Source: Myxococcota bacterium (GTDB lineage Bacteria; Myxococcota_A; Polyangia; Fen-1088). Taken from it: DNA of 34,258 nucleotides. The stretch is taken from positions 1 to 34,258 of the forward strand of contig JAICYS010000030.1 in assembly GCA_025934105.1 (NCBI GenBank). The letters are read 5' to 3'. This document shows, in pieces, positions 22,849 to 31,627 of this stretch. The number at the start of each line of letters is the position of its first letter. Within the stretch, counting starts at the first letter, position 1. Under the pieces are notes generated by a model. It worked only from the letters and a program-made list of their open reading frames with translations, was not told the origin of the DNA and ran no database searches. Both the position numbers and the translations under genes were made by a program.

Positions 22849-22892
22849 GGCTTGGATGATAAACCGAACCGGAACGCAAACAGGAGAGAACG

Positions 22893-23285
22893 ATGAAGAT
22901 CAAGCTGACCGGCGTGTACGTCGACGATCAAGAAAAGGCGCTGCGCTTTTACACGGAGGTGCTGGGCTTCACGAAGAAGGCGGACTTCAGCCAGGGCCCG
23001 TACCGCTGGCTGACGGTGGCGTCGCCCGACGAGCCCGACGGCGCCCAGCTGCAGCTGGCGCTGAACGACAACCCGGCCGCCAAGGCCTACCAGCAGGCGC
23101 TGTTCCAGCAGGGGACGCCGGCGGCCATGTTCTCCAGCGACGACGTCCAGGCCGACTACCAGCGCATGAAGGCGCGCGGCGCGCAATTCACCCTGCCGCC
23201 CGCGGACGTCACCGGCTCGAGGATCGCCAAGCTGAACGACACCTGCGGCAACCTGATCCAGATCACCCAGTTGACCAAGTGGTGA
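22893..23285 (+). CDS. VOC superfamily (glyoxalase/bleomycin-resistance-like) protein
   Basis: Encodes 130 residues with a near-perfect AGGAG at 22882-22886. The fold signature is clear: VYVDDQEKALRFYTEVLGF in the first beta-alpha-beta unit, and the second unit ends with DTCGNLIQITQ. In metal-using members the last strand normally carries Glu (GNxxEL); here it is Gln, and an N-terminal His is also absent, so this copy may bind ligand without the classic metal centre. Similar small proteins are annotated as glyoxalase-like; the substrate is unknown. Confidence 0.85.
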   Translation: MKIKLTGVYVDDQEKALRFYTEVLGFTKKADFSQGPYRWLTVASPDEPDGAQLQLALNDNPAAKAYQQALFQQGTPAAMFSSDDVQADYQRMKARGAQFTLPPADVTGSRIAKLNDTCGNLIQITQLTKW

Positions 23286-23836
23286 ACGCCGCGCCGCCGC
23301 GCGGGCGGTGCCGGCGCGCGCGCAAGCGCCGGGTCGAGGCGCGGGCGGTCACGCTGAGGGTGCGCGGCTTGGTCAGACGCTGACGCGATCGCGACCGGGC
23401 CGCCGGCCAGCTCGGCGCTCGGGGCTCGCCCGGCCGTCAAAGAAGAGATGCGGGCGCGCGCCCGCTGCCGCTGCGGCTCGTCGTCCCGCAGCTCTCGAAT
23501 CTGGCGGCCTTCGAACCGCTTCCTCTCTTCGTCCAGATCCAGCACGTCGACGCCGGGGCCGGCCCGAGCGCCGCATTTACCGTCAGCTTCGATCCGACGG
23601 CTCCGACTAATCCAGCACGCCGACGCCGTCGCCGATCGGGGTCGCTCGACTCCGCGCCCGGGTCCATTGGCCGACCGACGTGGTGGCCGGCGCGCTGCTG
23701 GGGATCGCGTCCGCCTCGCTGGCGTCGCAGCTCAGGCTTCGTCCGTTCAGGTCTACCCGCGGATCTCGACGGCCGGGTTGACGGCGCGCCGCCGCTCCTC
23801 ACGTTGGCTCCGTCGAGGGAGCGTGGAGGGCGGAAC
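23286..23836 (+). other. 551-bp stretch without an intact gene
   Basis: Apart from a PAP2-like fragment (listed separately), no intact gene is seen. A second short open stretch from about 23471 (reading LRLVVPQLSNLAAFEPLPLF and on) looks protein-like for ~45 codons but has no clear start and drifts into Arg-rich sequence. Together these suggest decayed coding DNA between the VOC gene and the glycine-zipper lipoprotein gene. Confidence 0.4.
23641..23781 (+). pseudogene. Remnant of a PAP2-type phosphatase (C-terminal motif only)
   Basis: Frame 1 reads VARLRARVHWPTDVVAGALL and continues into an Ala/Ser/Leu helix before a stop at 23779-23781. This is the third PAP2 motif (SRx5HxxxD) with its following membrane helix. 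The same frame has a stop at 23608-23610, and the upstream PSGH motif and the rest of the enzyme are missing, so this is a fragment of a lipid-phosphatase-type gene. Confidence 0.55.
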
Positions 23837-24265
23837 ATGAAGGCGTCGGAGCTCGCGCTGGTCCTGTTGGTCGTGCTGTCGGCGGGGTGCGCGACCACCA
23901 CAACGATGCGAACGGTCTGGACCGATCCGGCTGTCGGCGCCTCCGGACGAGCCGGCGCGGTCTCGTCCGTGCAGGAGATCGTCCAGCGGACCGAAGGCAA
24001 CCCGGGAGCGGGCGCGGTGGCCGGCGGCTTGATCGGGGGCCTGCTGTTTGGCGGAAGGCGCGGTCCGGCCGCGGTCGCCGGCGTGGCGGCCGGCGCCGCG
24101 GTGGGCGCGGCGGCGAGCCGCGGCGCGACCGAGCAGCGCACCTACCAGATCGTCGTCCGCTTCGACGACGGCGGTTACGGCGAGTTCGTCTACGCCGGGT
24201 TCTCGCCCTTTCGCCCCGGCGAGCGCGTCGTCGTCACGCCGGGTGGCCTGGCGCGCGCCGGGTGA
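23837..24265 (+). CDS. Glycine-zipper outer-membrane lipoprotein (SlyB/17-kDa antigen-like)
   Basis: Encodes 142 residues from the ATG at 23837, with GGAGGG at 23825-23830. The lipoprotein signal is MKASELALVLLVVLSAGC (lipobox LSAGC). A glycine zipper follows (GNPGAGAVAGGLIGGLLFGG and AGVAAGAAVGAAA), which inserts in or lies against the outer membrane. The C-terminal beta domain YQIVVRFDDGGYGEFVY...GERVVVTPGGL matches the end of SlyB/Pcp-like proteins. The role is probably envelope structural or stress related. It is convergent with the frameshifted gene downstream. Confidence 0.85.
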   Translation: MKASELALVLLVVLSAGCATTTTMRTVWTDPAVGASGRAGAVSSVQEIVQRTEGNPGAGAVAGGLIGGLLFGGRRGPAAVAGVAAGAAVGAAASRGATEQRTYQIVVRFDDGGYGEFVYAGFSPFRPGERVVVTPGGLARAG

Positions 24266-24468
24266 CCCGTCCGGCTCACCGTCGAGAGGCGGACGCCACG
24301 GGTGAACGCGCCGGTGTCACGCCGGCCGGCGCAGTCTCGGAGAAAACCGCGCCACGCCGGTTGGGGCCGCGCGACGCAGGTCGTCGCTGCTGGCGTGACG
24401 AGACCTCCGTCAGCGGGACCAGGGGACTTACACGACGGCGAGTCACCGACGGTGAACGGCCGCGACGT

Positions 24469-24853
24469 CTATTCGATCGACGACTCCGGCAGATTCTTTG
24501 GCTGCTGGAGCACGTCGACCCGTTCCTGTTGCAGCTTGTCGATGCACGTGGCGTCGCTGCCGCAGGCAGTTCTTCGCCGGACGTCGTTCCGCTGTGCCTT
24601 TCGCAGCTTCTCCGCGCCGGGCCGCCGTCAGCTGCTTGGCCAGGTCGTCCCGGGCCATCGCGACGCTTCGATCCCACGATGCGAGATCGAAGTCGCCGCA
24701 GGTCGTGGTCTCGGCGGGGTTGGCCGGCGCGAGTTGCTCGACCTCCCAGGTTCCGGCCACCGACGGCGGCGGGTCGCCCAGCGCCGGAGCCGGCCGGCCG
24801 GCGACGCCCAGGACCAGCGCGGCCACCGCCGCGAAGAAGCCCCACGCGCTCAC
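24469..24853 (-). pseudogene. Small secreted Cys-containing protein, interrupted by a 1-nt frameshift
   Basis: The gene starts with GTG at 24853, overlapping the stop of the TauE/SafE gene (GTGA). The first 80 codons give a signal peptide (WGFFAAVAALVLGVAGRPAPALG) and a domain beginning VAGTWEVEQLAPANPAETTTC. Near 24613 the sensible frame changes: removing one G from CGCGGAG continues as EKLRKAQRNDVRRRTACGSD and ATCIDKLQQERVDVLQQPKN to a TAG at 24469-24471, giving about 127 residues. Without correction the frame runs on in Arg-rich nonsense to 24443. The spacing RxxCxxDxxCxxxLxxxR resembles LprI-type lysozyme-inhibitor domains, a weak suggestion. A true mutation, a sequencing error or recoding are all possible. 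Confidence 0.6.
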
Positions 24854-25689
24854 TGAACGGCGACCCCTGGAGCGGCGGGCCTGGACGCGAGCAGCGCCGC
24901 CTCGAATTTCCCGGCGACCTGCGCGACCGTCTGCTTCTCGGCCACCTTTGCCCCTGGGCAGAGCGCCTGTACGAGCAAGATCAGTCCGATGATGGCCAGC
25001 CCGCCGTAGACGAACCTCAGGAAGACAGACCCGGTCAGGCGCCGGTTGAGGACCCGACCGATCCAGATGGCCGGCACGGCGGCGCCCAGCGAGAGCAGGT
25101 AATAACGGGTGGCGATTGGCACCCACAGTCCGGCATACCAGTAGCCGGCCAGGGCGGCCGCGCTGGCGGGCAGGAAATAGGCCTGCAAGGTGGCGCGGAA
25201 GTGCTGCGGAGACCAGCGGCGCATCGAACCGTACACGACCAGCGGCGGGCCGTTCAGGCCATACGCGCCGCCGAGCACCCCGGCGAGAAATCCGCAACCC
25301 AACAGCCAAGCGCGCCTGTCTTTGTGCAGCTGCGGGGGAGCGGGACTGACCAGGAAGTAGGTCGAGAACACCAGGATGACGGCGGCCAGCACCCCCTTGA
25401 CGGCCCGCTGGTGGTGGCTGGTCAGAAGCGCGAGACCGAACGGAATCCCCACCAACGTCGGCGCCAGCAGCCACCCCGTGCTTCGCCAGTGAATCTGACG
25501 CCAGTCCTGCGCCACCACCACGGCCGCGACGCTGATCGAGAGCAGGACGACCACCGGCGCCGCCACCGTCACGGGGATGACGAACGCCAGCAACGGCAGC
25601 GCGACCAGCGCCTCGCCGAACCCGAACGTCGACCGGACCAGCGTCGCGACGAATGCCACGAGGAGAACGTAGAGCGCCGACAGGTCCAT
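24850..25689 (-). CDS. TauE/SafE family membrane transport protein
   Basis: Encodes 279 residues from the ATG at 25689 (MDLSALYVLLVAFVATLVRS). A GTG at 25731 would add 14 non-membrane residues and is less likely. About eight hydrophobic segments in two repeats carry the family motifs STFGFGEALVALPLL in the first half and CGFLAGVLGGAYGLNGPPLV in the second. TauE/SafE proteins export or import sulfite, sulfoacetate and other small organosulfur anions; no sulfur genes are adjacent, so the substrate is unknown. The last ~35 residues are a soluble tail. The stop overlaps the downstream small secreted protein gene. Confidence 0.88.
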   Translation of the reverse strand: MDLSALYVLLVAFVATLVRSTFGFGEALVALPLLAFVIPVTVAAPVVVLLSISVAAVVVAQDWRQIHWRSTGWLLAPTLVGIPFGLALLTSHHQRAVKGVLAAVILVFSTYFLVSPAPPQLHKDRRAWLLGCGFLAGVLGGAYGLNGPPLVVYGSMRRWSPQHFRATLQAYFLPASAAALAGYWYAGLWVPIATRYYLLSLGAAVPAIWIGRVLNRRLTGSVFLRFVYGGLAIIGLILLVQALCPGAKVAEKQTVAQVAGKFEAALLASRPAAPGVAVQ

Positions 25690-25841
25690 CGCGCGGGGCC
25701 GACGCCAGCATACCCCGGCGACGTCGGCCACGACGGATGCCGCGACCAGTTTCGGACGATGGCGCCCGTCACCAAGGATGGCGAACAGCGGAAGGAGGCC
25801 GCCAAGCCTGTCCCGGCGCTGCGACCGGCACTCCCGATTGC

Positions 25842-25847
25842 TATATT
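25842..25847 (+). promoter_or_regulatory. Possible -10 element (TATATT) of a leaderless AraC-type gene
   Basis: TATATT lies 6 nt before the GTG start at 25854, the distance expected when transcription begins at or next to the start codon. No Shine-Dalgarno is present. No good -35 is visible at 17 bp, so this is tentative. Confidence 0.3.
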
Positions 25848-25853
25848 CGCCGG

Positions 25854-26588
25854 GTGGCGACCTTCGCTCCCCACCCGAGCCTCCGGACGAGCGTGGCCGC
25901 CATCGACGTCGTGGCGAATGCCGCGGGCGAGAACTCGGTGCTTCCGTCGACCGGCGCCGTGTTGGGGTTCCAATTCCGCGGCCGCGTGCGTGCGGGGGAG
26001 CAGCTGCTCTCGCAGGCTGGAGTGACTGGCCTTCAGGAGCGCGCGCGGATCTATTCGTACCTCGGCGTGACGAGCTCGGTGCTCGTCCGCTTCACGCCGC
26101 AGGGCGTGGGGCGCCTGGGCGTTCCCGCAGCGGAGCTGGCCAGCCGCAGCGTTCCGCTCGAGCAGCTGCTTCCGGGCGCGCGCGTTCGGGAGGTGACCGA
26201 GCGCATTGCGGCGGCGCCCGACGACGCCTCTCGCGTCGCCGCCGTCGAACGGTTTCTTCAGGAGCATCCATTCGCGCGCGATCCGGTGGTGACCCGCGCT
26301 CTCGAACGCCTCGGCGATTTGAACGGAATGCCTTCGCTGGCGGCGGTCGCCGCAGAGCTCGCGCTCAGCGAGCGGCAGCTCGAGCGGCGGTTTGTCCGCG
26401 CCGTGGGGATGATGCCGAAACGGTTCGCACGCCTGGCGCGGTTCCAGCGCGCCGTCGCGCTCATGGAGTCATCGTCCGGGCTGGCGGCCGTTGCGCAGCA
26501 CGCCGGGTACTACGACCAATCTCACTTCGTGCGGGAATTCCGCGCCTTCGCGGGAGCCTCACCCAGCGCCTGGCGCGTGCGGCGCTGA
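25854..26588 (+). CDS. AraC-family helix-turn-helix transcriptional regulator
   Basis: Encodes 244 residues from the GTG at 25854, the last start before the conserved N-terminus (FAPHPSLRTSVAAIDVVANA). The N-terminal ~150 residues form a DUF6597-like ligand domain (LPSTGAVLGFQFRGRV, GVTGLQERARIYSYLG). The C-terminal HTH pair is MPSLAAVAAELALSERQLER followed by GLAAVAQHAGYYDQSHFVRE and the closing AFAGASPSAWR. DNA-binding regulator, cytosolic; ligand and targets unknown. It is divergent from the TauE/SafE gene and 102 bp upstream of the hemerythrin-like gene, either of which could be its target. Confidence 0.88.
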   Translation: MATFAPHPSLRTSVAAIDVVANAAGENSVLPSTGAVLGFQFRGRVRAGEQLLSQAGVTGLQERARIYSYLGVTSSVLVRFTPQGVGRLGVPAAELASRSVPLEQLLPGARVREVTERIAAAPDDASRVAAVERFLQEHPFARDPVVTRALERLGDLNGMPSLAAVAAELALSERQLERRFVRAVGMMPKRFARLARFQRAVALMESSSGLAAVAQHAGYYDQSHFVREFRAFAGASPSAWRVRR

Positions 26589-26690
26589 TCGCGTTCGCGC
26601 CCGGCGCCGTCGCGCTGGTCGCAATGTCGGATTCGTACAATCGCGCCTGTCGCGCGCCCGGTAGCCTGTTCTTCGAAAGGATGGAACGGC

Positions 26691-27215
26691 ATGCGAACTG
26701 ATCTTTACGGGCTCGTACACAAGGCGCAGAGACACCGGTTGTTTGCTCTCGGGCTCGAGCTTGGAACCGCCGACGTCGACGACCCCGCCACCCGGTCTCG
26801 CCTCGCCCGCGCCGTCCGCGACGTCGTCGCCATGCTCGGCGACCACGCCGAGAACGAGCGGCGCTACGTCCACCCGTTGTTTTCGAGGTTGGGTGGAGCG
26901 GCGGAGGAGATCGAACGCGAGCATCGTGAGCTGGAAGCGCTGCTCGGTCACTGGCTGGAGATCGTCGACCGGGGACGATGGTCTGACCTGTACCGGGCCA
27001 CCATGCGGCTGATTGGCGAGTATCTCCTCCACGTCGACGCCGAGGAGCGCGCCCAAGCCGAAGTCCTGTGGCCGAACTATACGGACGCGGATCTGACGGC
27101 GGTTCTGGTCCGCTTCAAAGCAGAGCGCGATGCCGAGTCCGCGCGCGCCGACCTGGCGCTGCTGATGCCGGTGCTGAGCGCGTCCCAGCGCGCCGCCCTG
27201 GGCATCGCCCCCTGA
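26691..27215 (+). CDS. Hemerythrin HHE-domain protein
   Basis: Encodes 174 residues with AAGGA about 8-12 nt before the ATG. It is a four-helix bundle with spaced di-iron ligand candidates: His10 and His15 in helix 1, H52xxxE56 plus His61 in helix 2, EIEREHRELE with His78 in helix 3 and HVDAEE (His114, Glu118) in helix 4. Such HHE proteins bind oxygen, nitric oxide or reactive species, or act in iron-sulfur repair and sensing. Soluble, with no signal peptide. The C-terminal ~45 residues form an extra helical tail. It may be under control of the AraC-type regulator just upstream. Confidence 0.82.
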   Translation: MRTDLYGLVHKAQRHRLFALGLELGTADVDDPATRSRLARAVRDVVAMLGDHAENERRYVHPLFSRLGGAAEEIEREHRELEALLGHWLEIVDRGRWSDLYRATMRLIGEYLLHVDAEERAQAEVLWPNYTDADLTAVLVRFKAERDAESARADLALLMPVLSASQRAALGIAP

Positions 27216-28027
27216 GCGGGTCACGATGTAATCGCCCCAGGTGCAGGCCGCGCGCCTCGCGAATCTGCTGGCGGCGCCGGAACTACCGCGCACGTAGTCC
27301 AGCACCGTCGAGACGTTGGTTCTTCAGGCTCGGCGAGCTGCTCGCAGAGTCACGGATGGCCGACGTTTTGAACGCGGCGTAACACCCTGGCGACGATCTT
27401 CATCGAGACCAGGCAACGCGCGCGTCACGGACAAGGATGGCGCCCAGCGAGTGGGGGCAGCGTTGTCCGCCTCACCGGCGTCGGTGCGTCATGAGAGCCT
27501 TCATCCATCGCGAGCGGCGCGGTCATCTGCTGTGTCGCGCCAGCCACCGTCCCGACGGTCGCGGCGGACGCTCCGAGGATCGAGAAGCGCTATGGCTGGC
27601 GATGGATCCCCTGCCGGCCGAGATGTACGTCAGCGGCCCGGACGCCTGATCGTGAAGCCATGGTGGCCAGCGATCGGTCACCGAACGCCTGCTGGAACGG
27701 CTGTCCACCGTGGTCCAGCGACGTACGCTGCCAGGGGACCTTCCCGGACGCCGCGTCAGCTACGGACCCGACGCGGCCAGTCGAGACGGGCTGATAGCCA
27801 AGCGAACAGCGGACCGAGCGCCCAACCCGGGGGGCCGAATATGTGAGCTGGGAGAGACGCCCCGGAAGGTGCGTGCGCCAGCCGAACGGGAACGCCCAAT
27901 GAGGCGCTCCACCCCCGCCTCGTTGTGCGCTACGATGCCGCTCGCTTCCCACGTGGCGTTCTCGATCATTCGGGCCGAGGCAGCCTCGAGTGTGACGAAA
28001 ACCCCCACCAACCCATTCGGAGGCCCC
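27216..28027 (+). other. 812-bp region without a recognisable gene
   Basis: Open frames here (for example 27437-27649) are short, Arg/Pro-rich and lack a credible ribosome-binding site or recognisable family. I see no tRNA, terminator or repeat array. The right end provides the leader of the SGNH lipoprotein gene, with CGGAGG at 28018-28023. The region may be decayed coding DNA. Confidence 0.45.
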
Positions 28028-29089
28028 GTGAGTCGTAACGTCCTCGCCTGCTTGTTTTCATTTGGCCTTTCCGTCGGCGTCCTGGCTTGTTCGTCGAGCG
28101 CAAACCCACCTGAGGGCGGGAGCGGCGGGCAAAATTCCGGGGGGAGCGCATCCGGCGGGAGCACCTCGAGCGGCGGCGCGTCGAGTGGCGGAACGACCGG
28201 CAGCGGCGGCACGAGCTCGGGTGGCAGCTTGGGGTCGGGTGGCAGTTCGGCAAACGGCGGCAGCTCCGCGGCGGGCGGTAGCTCCAGTACCGGGAGCGGC
28301 GCCGCCGGGGCCGGCGGGGGACAAGCGAGTTCGGGCGGCGCCGGCGGCCACGCGGCGGGCGGTGCGGCGGGCGGCAAGAACGGTGGCGGCTCCGGGGGAG
28401 GCCAGAGTGGCGGAACGGCCGGGACCACCTCGACCGGAGGCGCCGGCGGCAGCGGCTTCAACCCGTGCAAGGCCAGCCCCTGCGTCATCCTGCCGCTCGG
28501 CGATTCGATCACGCACGGGTTCTCGTCCACGGACGACGCCGGTTATCGCTCGGCGCTGTTCAAGCTGACCGTCGCGGCGAACCAAAACGTGACCTTCATC
28601 GGTTCGCTGGCGAACGGCCCGACCACCGTGTCGGGCAAGACGTTCCCCAGAAACCACGAGGGCCATGACGGGTACACCGTCACGCAAATCACCGGCTACG
28701 TCCCGCCGGCCATGTCCTTCTCCACCACGCCGCACATCGTTCTGCTGCACATCGGGACCAACGATATGACCAGCAATGCCGATCCCACCATGACGGCGAA
28801 CAAGCTGTCGACGCTGATCACGAACCTGGCAAATGCGGCGCCCGATGCGCTCATCGTGGTCGCGAAGATCGTCCCCCTCGGCTACTCGAATAACAACTAC
28901 AACAGCTACATCGCCAAGATTCCCGACGTCGTCAAAGCCCACTCGGGCCAGCACGTCATCATGGTCGACATGAGCACGCTGCCGACCTCCGACATTCATG
29001 GCAACGGCAACGTCCACCCAACCGACCAGGGATACGCCGACATGGCCACCCTCTGGTACGGCGCCATCAAGGGCTACCTGCCGAAGTAA
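28028..29089 (+). CDS. SGNH/GDSL esterase lipoprotein with long Gly/Ser linker
   Basis: Encodes 353 residues from the GTG at 28028; GGAGG lies 4 nt upstream. A lipoprotein signal (VSRNVLACLFSFGLSVGVLAC, shown here as one segment with lipobox VLAC) is followed by about 120 residues of Gly/Ser/Ala repeats. The SGNH domain starts LPLGDSITHGF (Ser160 nucleophile), then LLHIGTNDM (Gly/Asn245 oxyanion block) and VHPTDQGYADMA with catalytic His330. These resemble XynB-like/CE3 carbohydrate esterases that deacetylate xylan. The Asp normally three residues before the His is Gly here (G-N-V-H), so the triad may be a Ser-His dyad. It is probably surface anchored. Confidence 0.85.
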   Translation: MSRNVLACLFSFGLSVGVLACSSSANPPEGGSGGQNSGGSASGGSTSSGGASSGGTTGSGGTSSGGSLGSGGSSANGGSSAAGGSSSTGSGAAGAGGGQASSGGAGGHAAGGAAGGKNGGGSGGGQSGGTAGTTSTGGAGGSGFNPCKASPCVILPLGDSITHGFSSTDDAGYRSALFKLTVAANQNVTFIGSLANGPTTVSGKTFPRNHEGHDGYTVTQITGYVPPAMSFSTTPHIVLLHIGTNDMTSNADPTMTANKLSTLITNLANAAPDALIVVAKIVPLGYSNNNYNSYIAKIPDVVKAHSGQHVIMVDMSTLPTSDIHGNGNVHPTDQGYADMATLWYGAIKGYLPK

Positions 29090-29340
29090 CCCGCAGCCAG
29101 CGCAATGGCTTTCGCCGTTTACGTCGGGAGCGGATCGTCGGCGGCCGTGTGGGCGCCTTCCCCTGTCGACGTGACCAGCGCGCTCTCCGGAGCGCCGAAC
29201 ATCGCCTCGTTAGTGCCGCGCAGCACCTGGCGCCGCGCTTTCGGTTGCACTGCCTCGTACGTGGCATCTCCGTTCCAGGCAGCGGGGCGCCCTTTTCGTT
29301 GAGGTCGCCTGCTCCGAAGGTTCGAGGACGGAAGGCCTCG

Positions 29341-31122
29341 ATGCCAGTCCAGCGAGTCCCATCGACCGGCACGCGTGCGATCCTGTTCCTCCTGGCGTTG
29401 ACGGCCGTTGCTCTCTCTCCGGTGCTGTTCGCCGACTTCATCCGCCTAGACGATTACGGCCACCTCTTCCAGAACCCCGAACTGCGCCGAATGTCGCCAG
29501 TTGGAGTCTGGAGCAAGCCGTATTTCAACCTGTACATCCCGATTACCTACTCGATCTGGTGGGTGCTGGCCACCGTCGGACGTTCATTTGGCGACCTCGC
29601 TCACGAGGCCTGGATGTTCCATGGCTTCAATTTGGCGATTCACCTGGTGAACGCGACGCTGGTTTTCAGGATCGTCCGGACGCTCTTACACGTCGATCGA
29701 CCGAACGCCGCGCCCGACGACCTCCTCGAGAACACGATCGCCCTGGTCTCCGCGCTCTTGTTCTCTCTTCACCCTGTTCAAGTCGAGTCCGTCGCGTGGA
29801 TCTCCGAGTTGCGGGGCGAGTTGGCCGCCCTGTTCGGATTCTTGGGGCTGTGGCTGCATTGTCGCTCGCGTAAGCGCCTTGTGGTCGCCTTGCTCTTCGT
29901 GACGGCGATGCTCGCCAAGCCGTCCGCGATTGTGCTCCCGCCGATCGTCTTCCTGATCGATCGAATCGTGCGTGGAAAGCCGCTCGCAAAGAGCGCCGGG
30001 CTTGCGTTGCTCTACGGTGCACCGTTGCTGGTGTTGGCCATTGTGACCAAACACCTGCAGCGCGATTCGGAACAGGACTTCATTCCCTCGGTGGGACAGC
30101 GGCTGGTCGTTGCGGCTGACGCGATCGCCTTTTACGTGTCCAAGGTCGTTCTTCCGCACGCACTGGCCGTCGACTATGGGCGCACTCCCCAGGCGGTCTT
30201 GCGGGAGGCATCGCGCCTCCGGTTGGCGGTGGCGGCGTTGCTGTCGCTGCTCGCGGCGGGCGTCGTGGTAACGGCTGTCGTTCGGCCGCCCGGTTCTGCG
30301 CAGCCGGCCCACGAAACGACTCAGCAGGGGAGGGGGCGATCTCTCGTCTGGTGCGGTTTGTCGACATTCGTCGTGTCGCTTCTGCCAGTCCTCGGGTTCG
30401 TTCCCTTCGCATTTCAAAATCTTTCCACGGTCGCGGACCACTATCTCTACGTCCCCATGTTCGGGGTCGGTCTTTTCGCCGCCGGCGTTCTGGTGCGGCT
30501 CCGAACCGCGACGAACGTCCGCCGGGTAGCCGCCGCGCCTCTCGTGGTCTTGGCGGTGTTGAGCGCGCGTCAAGCATGGAGGTGGCGCTCGACGGAACCG
30601 CTTTTCGCCTACACATTGACGGTGAATCCCCGCAGCTACGTCAGCGCCTTCTGCCTTGGCGATGAGCTGATGCGGTCGGGCCGGCTCGACGAAGCCACCG
30701 TCTGGCTCGAACGGGCTTTGACCCAGAAGCCCGACTACCTGGACGCCGTTTTGACGCTGGGCATGGTCTTCACGAAGGAGGGACAGCAGGCAAGGGCCAT
30801 CGATCTTTACAAAGAGACCTTGGCGAAAATCCCGGCGACCGGCGGCACGCGTGCCAAGCATGTGGCGTCGGTTCACAACAATCTGGGGATGCTGTTCTTG
30901 CAGGCTGGCCAGATTCAAAAGGGAATGGAGCACCTACGCGCCGCCGTTGATATTTTCCCGCGCTCCTTGAATGCCCATTTGAATCTCGGAAACGTAGCTT
31001 TCAATCAAGGGCGTTACGCCGACGCTGTCGCCGAGTACCAGTTCGCCTTGTCGCTGAGCCCCGAGAGTCGTGCGATCGAGCGACGGTTGGACCAGGCCCG
31101 ACAACGGGCAGAGCAGCCGTGA
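29341..31122 (+). CDS. TMTC-like multi-pass membrane protein with C-terminal TPR domain
   Basis: Encodes 593 residues from the ATG at 29341, with GGACGGAAGG just upstream. The first ~425 residues contain roughly nine to ten membrane helices and early luminal/periplasmic motifs FIRLDDYGHLFQNPELRRMS and SLHPVQVESVAWISELRGEL, typical of bacterial GT-C-like TMTC (DUF1736) proteins. From about residue 428, four TPR units follow (GDELMRSGRLDEATVWLERA, GMVFTKEGQQARAIDLYKET, NNLGMLFLQAGQIQKGMEHL, NLGNVAFNQGRYADAVAEYQ). Animal TMTCs are O-mannosyltransferases; bacterial relatives are uncharacterised, so a lipid-linked-sugar glycosyltransferase role is inference. Base composition is less GC-rich than its neighbours. 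The 251 bp upstream hold no clear gene. Confidence 0.83.
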   Translation: MPVQRVPSTGTRAILFLLALTAVALSPVLFADFIRLDDYGHLFQNPELRRMSPVGVWSKPYFNLYIPITYSIWWVLATVGRSFGDLAHEAWMFHGFNLAIHLVNATLVFRIVRTLLHVDRPNAAPDDLLENTIALVSALLFSLHPVQVESVAWISELRGELAALFGFLGLWLHCRSRKRLVVALLFVTAMLAKPSAIVLPPIVFLIDRIVRGKPLAKSAGLALLYGAPLLVLAIVTKHLQRDSEQDFIPSVGQRLVVAADAIAFYVSKVVLPHALAVDYGRTPQAVLREASRLRLAVAALLSLLAAGVVVTAVVRPPGSAQPAHETTQQGRGRSLVWCGLSTFVVSLLPVLGFVPFAFQNLSTVADHYLYVPMFGVGLFAAGVLVRLRTATNVRRVAAAPLVVLAVLSARQAWRWRSTEPLFAYTLTVNPRSYVSAFCLGDELMRSGRLDEATVWLERALTQKPDYLDAVLTLGMVFTKEGQQARAIDLYKETLAKIPATGGTRAKHVASVHNNLGMLFLQAGQIQKGMEHLRAAVDIFPRSLNAHLNLGNVAFNQGRYADAVAEYQFALSLSPESRAIERRLDQARQRAEQP

Positions 31123-31222
31123 GTCACGGGCTGGCCGAACTACTTTTCGGATCTCACAAATGGCGACTTCGGGCTGACCGCGGCCCCCCGCGCTACCTCA
31201 CGACCCCGTGCTCGCCGGCCCA

Positions 31223-31507
31223 TCACGACGTCGCCCGTCCGACGGTTACCGATGGCGGGCTTGAACCGATCGTTTCCGCGAACCGTGTCCGCCGAGCTTG
31301 CGCCACCAGTTGGCGCCACTCCTCGCGCTGGCGTTCAGCGAGCTTGGTGCGATGGGCCTTCCCGACCGAATAAAGGGCGCGTCGCTGCTCGACGCAGGAG
31401 GCCAAGAGCTGGTCGCCCGGGCGAATCGGAGCCGGCCGGTCGACCGCCGTCGGTCCGAGGGCGTGCGCTGGCTCGAACTCGCCCAGCCTCTTGCAGAGGG
31501 CAACCAT
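31223..31507 (-). CDS. Small hypothetical protein, weakly supported
   Basis: Encodes 94 residues from ATG 31507 (a GTG at 31540 is possible). Third codon positions are strongly G/C for most of its length, and the composition is ordinary (MVALCKRLGEFEPAHALGPT; LYSVGKAHRTKLAERQREEW), with a charged helical stretch near the end. No ribosome-binding site or family is recognised. It could be real, a fragment of a larger decayed gene, or chance. It is the only candidate in the gap 31123-31627. Confidence 0.35.
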   Translation of the reverse strand: MVALCKRLGEFEPAHALGPTAVDRPAPIRPGDQLLASCVEQRRALYSVGKAHRTKLAERQREEWRQLVAQARRTRFAETIGSSPPSVTVGRATS

Positions 31508-31627
31508 CGAACAATCCCGCCCGGCGGTGCTCGCCTTCACGGGATGGTCGCCGATCCAGAAGAGTTTAGATGCACCGGAGCACGGGGCCCGTCCGACGGG
31601 AGACCGCCCGTCCACATGTCCTCACTG

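Noticed and set aside
27437-27649. A 70-codon plus-strand frame in the 27216-28027 gap
   Set aside because: No ribosome-binding site, no recognisable motif, and many Arg/His residues typical of chance frames in this DNA.
31117-31129. CCGTGA-G-TCACGG palindrome across the TPR gene stop
   Set aside because: A one-base centre cannot form an RNA loop without losing pairs, and no T-run follows; not enough to call a terminator or operator.
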